Below, one piece after another: positions 58,729 through 64,000 of a DNA stretch of 64,000 nt. Each line of letters starts with the position of its first letter. Positions within the stretch are counted from its first letter, which is position 1. The stretch is from Apostichopus japonicus (taxonomy: Eukaryota; Echinodermata; Holothuroidea; Aspidochirotida; Stichopodidae): the NCBI RefSeq assembly GCF_037975245.1, contig NC_092564.1:13230484-13294483 (forward strand). Direction: 5' to 3'. The notes under the pieces were generated by a model that made no database searches, was not told the DNA's origin, and worked only from the letters and a program-made list of their open reading frames with translations. The position numbers were made by a program, and so were the translations under genes.

Positions 58729-61188
58729 CTAATGATTAATAAACACAGGCACCACTTTGCACATGAATGGCAAACTGCTTGAACAGGTTCCATCATCCCA
58801 AGCACCAAAATAACGCCCAGTACCACTGGTATCAAGAGCACCGCAATCTTGGTCACCACCGCTGTTGTTAGGTTGACCACTGCCCCATTTTTCATACTTA
58901 GATGGAGACTGATCCGTCCAAACCCAGCTGCCTTCCTCTGCTATTTCATTATAACCTATCCAGCAAAACTGTCAAGAAAGAATAAAAGACTGATAGATAA
59001 AATAGAGCCAATTCCATTCTTTTTTCAGGATGCACAACACAAGTGAGTTTTCTGTATTTTGTGACGTCATATATATCGTTAATATATATAGGGGCGTACA
59101 AAGGGGCATTTGGACGTGTTCCGCCTCCATCTCCAATCTTTCTAGCAAAAGGGTTACATCTTTTTAACCCACGCACCCACGCAAAGTCGTATACACTGGC
59201 AACATTTCAAGTTGTACTACACAAATGAAGTATACATGATGGAATGATAGCACCACTGCGGCAACTAATTAAGCCCACTAACCGAAACAAAAAATTCAAA
59301 GGGGGGGGGAGGAGACCCCTCCTGGGTTAGACGTCAGCCAAATTTTGTCCCCCTCCCCCACTCTACAATTCTCCGGCTACGGACCTCAAAAAACACCGTA
59401 CTATAGTACTGTTAAGTAACCAACGAAGTCATTTGGGGTATCAACTGGTTTGCTATACTTGTGTTCATATACGATGTTGGTAGACAGGAAAATGTTTGTT
59501 CTTGACAAACATCAGTAATGTAAGAGTGGTATTTTAATCCGGTCGGGCTAATTTCTGAGGTATATAGGCAGGGTTGTTAATACAAATTGAAAATATTGGG
59601 GGGGGGGGGAGCATAAATGACTGAACATTGGATAAAACTGAAGGAATGTGAGCGTAGCGCTCACCGCGAGCCCGTTGGCGCAAAGCCTTTGTCTGGTGGC
59701 ATCCAGGGACCGGCCTTAGGGCTCCTGATGGGGTCCAGGGCGACGCCCCGGCGGGGATCCAGGGAGTGGATTCACAACTTTAAATATTCACGATTCTTTC
59801 TGTTTGGTCCCTGAATTGATATTAAAGCTTTATAGGAAGCCTTATCTATTTAACATCCGGGTGTGACTTAGGACCTTTATCATGATTAATAAATTGTGAC
59901 TTAAAGCAAAAACGGAAACATTCTTAAAGTTTGCACCCAAAAATAAAATCATCTTCATACAGAGATGTCTACAACATGCACACTTATTGTATCATAAGTA
60001 TATTTAATTTACTATTGGGTAAATTGGCACTCATTAAAGGAAACATAAAAACCATAAATGTCACTTTCCAAGCCTAGAAAGTTGCATCTGAACATCGTTA
60101 GTTTGAAATCTGATTTTTTTTAGAAATTTACACTTCCAAAGAAAAAGTGAACTGAGAAAAATTGTATTCGGTAAAATAACTTTGTATGGTAAAACAGAAC
60201 TTAACGTTACTTTATAAGCTCAGGTGCAGAATTCATTGTTTGACTCAGGTAATTCACCGTATTTGATATATAAACGCATGCTAGGGCATTCTGATGGAAA
60301 GCCAAAACAAACGCACTGTCATCGCATCCGCGATCGGGCATGTACGTGATGAGCGGTTAAAATAAACCTTGTGTTCTTTATGAACGCCATTCCTACAATA
60401 CGTGCCAAGAATGTTGAGGTTGTACACACTACTGCAGTGGCGTAGGAAGGTACTTTTGAGTGGGGGAGCTGAAGACTGATGGCCGGCCTGGGGGAGGGGG
60501 TCTAAGGGGAGGGGGTGCCCCCCTCCCCCTTTGGATTTTTTTGGAATTTCCAGGTGGCCTCAGATGCAATTTGGTGCAATATAGCACACTTCAACACCCA
60601 CTCCATTTTGTAAAGAATTTTGCATTTTCACCTGGCCTTAGATGCAATTTGGTGCTTCAAATGAGATTTTTTTCTCATTTGAAATGAAAAAGGGGTTTTC
60701 TGACTTGCGGAGCGGGGGGGGGGGCGGAACGATACTTCCGCCCCCCATATTTTTCACTGGGGGCTGGCGCCCCCCAGCCCCCCGGTTCCTACGCCCTTGC
60801 ACTACTGACTAATTAAATCAGAAGAAATTATATGATCATTGCGCTAAAACTAACTGAAATAACCCATGCTGTCCAGACGTTCACATTATCGTAGGCCTTC
60901 TTTTATTTAGGAAGTGGAAATATCACGGGGACAGCTTCCCCCGTCTTCACCATCCCGCCCCCTCCCCTCACCCCTACCGCAGACTACGGCCCTGTACTTG
61001 GAATTGGTCAACTTAATCACAATTAAAATATTTTGTGAACAAATGTACATAACTACTAAACTAAATATTGAGATACAATGACAAACAACAATTAACACCC
61101 AGGATTAGCAAACTATGTGAATCTGTCTCAAACTACTATATGAAATATATAATTATCTCAAAAACACTCAAAACTATCACGAGTGGCA

Positions 61189-61273
<85 letters not shown>

Positions 61274-61943
61274 TCAAACTGTCACGGTCACGTGATCGTG
61301 TTTACTCACCTTTCTGGCGGTAGAGGGTTCTCGGAGACTCTCCCACAAAGCTCGAACAAAGGTGTTTTCAAGTTCCGAATGGATTGATACAAGATGAGCT
61401 AACTGATCCTCTCCCCCGTCGTGGACGGTTCCAAACTGGTTGCAGTATTGCTCGGCTGATACCCAGTCCAATTGAGGGTTGTTAAAAAACCTTTAACGTG
61501 TGAAAAAAAATATCGTGCACAATTAGCTACAAAATAAACTAAAACAAACCTGTATGATGTTAATCATGACTTACTCAGTATAGCCAGCCAACAAGACACA
61601 GTAATTTCTTTTTCTTCCTTAGGGTAGGCTAATCAAGTTCTGGCAGCGACTACGGTACAAACGCACTAGGAAATGAGGTTCCATACCGTCAGCATTTATA
61701 CACTTCCGATTGAAGAAGAGCCAAGACGGGGTCTACTGACGTGGATACCTATATATTAAAATATGTAATACATCTAATTACATCACGATTCGATATGTCT
61801 CACCTGTAACAATGCTGACCCCAAAATGTCCAGTGAGGGGGGCAGTGAGCTTCGATACCACTCCCTTCCAGGTGAGCGACACAGAGTTGTCCGAAGCCGC
61901 AGATAATCAGAAATATCGTTGCCAGTCCTCCTCCGCGAATCAT
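58729..61943 (-). CDS. Secreted C-type lectin-domain protein
   Basis: Probable secreted carbohydrate-binding protein, possibly in innate immunity, as many echinoderm lectins are (inference). Exons on the minus strand: 61943-61804, 61490-61310 and 58968-58729; 561 nt, 186 aa. Residues 1-23 form a signal peptide (ATIFLIICGFGQLCVA). One C-type lectin domain fills the rest: the HCPPHW..HCYR start (Cys34, Cys45), C63, WIGYNE (110-115), SWVWTDQ, QPN (139-141) at the Ca2+/sugar motif, WDD (164-166) and Cys149, 169 and 177. QPN lies between the EPN (mannose) and QPD (galactose) types, so specificity cannot be predicted. Cys109 in FCWIG is an extra cysteine. Intron 2 is 2.3 kb and contains a hAT MITE and an AT tract. 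AATAAA about 210 nt past the stop may end the transcript. The start ATG is followed directly by the signal peptide. Confidence 0.92.
59080..59400. repeat. Decayed G-rich repeat in lectin intron 2
   Basis: Starts near AGGGGCGTACAAAGGGG and ends near CTCCGGCTACGGACCT, with words (ACACTGGCAACA, ATGGAATGATA) shared with 54716-54770. It looks like a distant hAT-type MITE, but no clear target duplication was found. Confidence 0.4.
59588..59800. repeat. GAGCGTAGCGCTC-type dispersed repeat fragment
   Basis: After a G-run comes GAGCGTAGCGCTCACCGCGA, then GGGTCCAGGGCGACGCCCCG and GGATCCAGGGA. The GC content is far above the surroundings. Words resemble the 16.4 and 17.6 kb subrepeats (GAGCGYAGCGC, GTTGGCG). 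Confidence 0.55.
60435..60799. mobile_element. hAT MITE copy 2, TSD CACTACTG
   Basis: 365 bp in lectin intron 2, beginning CAGTGGCGTAGGAAGG and ending GGTTCCTACGCCCTTG. It has perfect 8-bp duplications CACTACTG at 60427-60434 and 60800-60807. It is the reverse complement, with minor differences, of 55732-56097. Confidence 0.9.
61190..61271. repeat. (AT)n microsatellite, about 40 units
   Basis: A pure AT dinucleotide run of about 80 bp, about 40 bp from the donor of lectin exon 2. Confidence 0.97.
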
Positions 61944-62110
61944 TTTGGAAGTTTACTGTAACCGAAGGTGATGAAGGTGGAAATGAAATTCACTGAAAGG
62001 CGACGAGTGTACAATCAGATGACATAATAGTATATTTGCTCAAAACCAACTTCCCGAAGCCACCCCCCCCCCCTTCCCCCTCCTCTCACCCTGCAACATT
62101 TACAACTGCT
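61944..62110 (-). promoter_or_regulatory. Possible lectin promoter
   Basis: On the minus strand an AAATATACTATTATG stretch lies about 85 nt upstream of the start codon and could serve as a TATA-like element. This is suggested by position only. Confidence 0.25.
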
Positions 62111-62439
62111 TCTTTATTTTAACAAACAAAACTTACCGGCAAAATGTGCCATCAGCAAAATTAGGAAAGAGTTGTTATCTCAAAATTGTTGTAAACTAAC
62201 GTCCTTTATTAATTTCAAGAGTCCTGGGGATATATTTTTTCTCCAGCATGAAGGCAGTATGGCGATGGTAAAAGGCCCTTTATTGAGGTAGGTGAAAGGG
62301 GAAGGTGGAGCTTGGAGTCGAGTACACCCACTTATATTTAATCCGGCGTGACGGTGAACTGCTTTGTAAAAGCGTATATTATGAAACTATACTATACTAT
62401 ACGGGGGGTGTCCATCTAACATTTGTTTTTATAGGATTT

Positions 62440-63270
62440 TCACTGGTGGTACGGTGGCCAAATGGAATTTCAACCTCTGGTATTAAAAGTTACTACTAGA
62501 CGACTAATATTTTACCTCCAAAATTCTTCTTCTTTTTTGGATGAATTTTATCTATTTTCTCAAAACTTTAGAATTTTTTCCCCTAACTTTTCGAAGTTAT
62601 GTACGGACTATTTCGACTTTCACACCACAAATTGTGACTTTTTATCGCAATATTACGACTATTTCATATCACACATTGGAATATGCCTGATATGAATATT
62701 CGATACAATTAAAAAAAAATGACTATTCTGGCAATATCGATTATTTTATGACAAAGCTTCAGAAATTACAATATTTATATTGATTCTTCGACTATTAAAT
62801 TTGGACAATTTTCTCCAATTTCTGTATCAACTTTTGACCTTCATCAGTAAATATTGACTCCATTAGCAGAATGTAGACCTCATTGTTACTGATTTATTGT
62901 GTGTTTTATTTTAGGTCGAAGCTTTCACACTTTTGTATCGTAAGTTTGGAGCATTTGTATCAAAATTTCGACTTATTTTGCCAAAGTTCTAACTATTTTA
63001 TTTGAAAATTTCGACTTTTTGATCATAACTGCGTTGTCAAAACTACGACTTCCTTTTAATCGAAATTTTAACTATATTTCCTCAAAGTTTCAAATATATA
63101 TCAAATCTTCGACTTCTTGGACCCAACTTTTACCGGAAATGGTAACTTTTCTGGAAATGTTAATATATTTTCCTTACATTTCAAACCTTTGTTTGCAATT
63201 TCGGAAGTTGTATGTCAAAATTTTAATTGTTTAACCTGAAAATTGCCACCTTTTACAAGTAAATTTCGAA
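62440..63270. repeat. Degenerate TTTCGAC-type repeat tract
   Basis: Words such as TTTCGACTTT, TACGACTATTT and TTCGACTATT, separated by AT-rich spacers of 20-40 bp, run for about 800 bp. The spacing is irregular and the copies strongly diverged. No gene. Confidence 0.6.
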
Positions 63271-64000
63271 ATATACAACGAATTGTGAGATATATGAAAC
63301 GAATAATTTTACAGCTTGGGTACCTGACACCATTTGTTTTTTATGTTGTTGTTTTCGCTAATGCAAAGGATCCAGCTGAATGACAAAACGAAACATTGAA
63401 GTGCATCACTAGTTGATATATATTGTAAATATCTATTGAAATCATTAGTTAAGGCCTCAGGCCTACAACAAAATAGCATTTGGAGTGGTGTTTAATGGTA
63501 ACGAAAATGACTTCCAAGCAACAGGCCAAAAAGTTTGTAATATTAATATCTCACCTGATTGAGCTCGTTACAATAAGAATCTTGAAGGCAGCTTGTAGTC
63601 AGTTGAACAATAGAACGGGAATGAACACGAAATATCAATATATATCACATGTCGATGTAATTGTAGGTGGGGCATTAATGTACGCATGCGCGAATAACGA
63701 AATGGGTTGCATCGAGCGACGGGCGAGTATATCTGTTTTTATGTGATTGTGCTTCGCTAATCGTCTCATAATTCAGTGACATTTGACACCAATGTTTTCT
63801 ATTCTCTGGAAGTTTCTGGAAACAATACATTCTCTAGTTAAGAAAAATCCTTCCAAGGTCACCTGTATCATGATGTGGAAACATTAATGTACCAGCAATT
63901 CCCTGACTGAACATAGACAACTTTTCCAAGGAAAAAAGAGAGAACAAGAAAAGTGTCTATTATATTGGAGGAAAAACTTAGTATCCCCCGTAGGACCTCC
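63271..64000. other. Intergenic to window end, no gene recognised
   Basis: One open frame of 88 codons (63480-63746, plus strand) has no domain or splice support. Confidence 0.4.

Noticed and set aside
61068-61295. Protein with an Ile-Tyr repeat
   Set aside because: Direct translation of the (AT)n tract.
63480-63746. 88-codon frame near the window end
   Set aside because: No domain, no splice evidence, composition like the surrounding non-coding DNA.

Overview
The window looks like nuclear DNA of a marine invertebrate deuterostome, most likely an echinoderm. Genes are split into small exons by introns of a few hundred bases to about 2 kb. Intergenic DNA is AT-rich and full of MITEs, minisatellites, G-runs and decayed LINEs. 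The proteins resemble animal families: VPS72/YL1, a Praja-like RING ligase, a C-type lectin, and mitochondrial acyl-CoA dehydrogenases of the AtuD/ACDH-6 type. The class (sea cucumber, sea urchin or other) cannot be settled from the sequence alone.

Layout: 1-7.7 kb holds no recognisable gene, only a 44-bp minisatellite, an L1-like fragment and a repeat ending in a long hairpin. A Praja-like RING-H2 ubiquitin ligase lies on the minus strand at 7.8-13.5 kb, with a possible 5' UTR exon near 16.2 kb. It has two oddities: a tandem repeat that copies the end of its big exon together with splice sites, and a last exon that fits the RING but lacks an AG acceptor. 13.5-19.9 kb is intergenic (a dead LINE, a 1.4-kb inverted-repeat element, short repeats).

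20-38 kb holds the centrepiece, a head-to-head inverted pair of acyl-CoA dehydrogenase genes. The minus copy (19961-25315, nine exons, 423 aa) and the plus copy (27933-38053, ten exons) share exon lengths and phases exactly. Both are open from start to stop. They are separated by 2.6 kb that includes about 0.6 kb of AAACT pentanucleotide repeats. The plus copy carries two tandem versions of exon 8 (160 and 157 nt, same phases), so it can encode 424- or 423-aa isoforms. A patch of exon 7 is identical for 117 bp between the paralogues while its flanks differ strongly, which is a gene-conversion signature.

38-45 kb is intergenic, with a 5'-truncated CR1/L2-like LINE (39.3-41.45 kb) and a Harbinger-type MITE. 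VPS72 (six coding exons, 342 aa) occupies 45.75-51.83 kb on the minus strand. 52-58.5 kb is repeat-rich: a MULE-like foldback element, a hAT MITE, an ACGT-palindrome block and a hairpin-ended repeat. A secreted C-type lectin (three coding exons, 186 aa) is on the minus strand at 58.7-61.9 kb, with a second copy of the hAT MITE and a long AT tract in its second intron. From 62.4 kb on there is a degenerate TTTCGAC-type repeat and no gene.

The genes are unrelated by pathway (ubiquitin ligation, mitochondrial beta-oxidation-type chemistry, chromatin remodelling, secreted carbohydrate recognition). Their adjacency has no evident functional meaning, apart from the ACAD pair, which may share an upstream region. 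All exon models were assembled by hand from splice consensus, reading phase and family resemblance.
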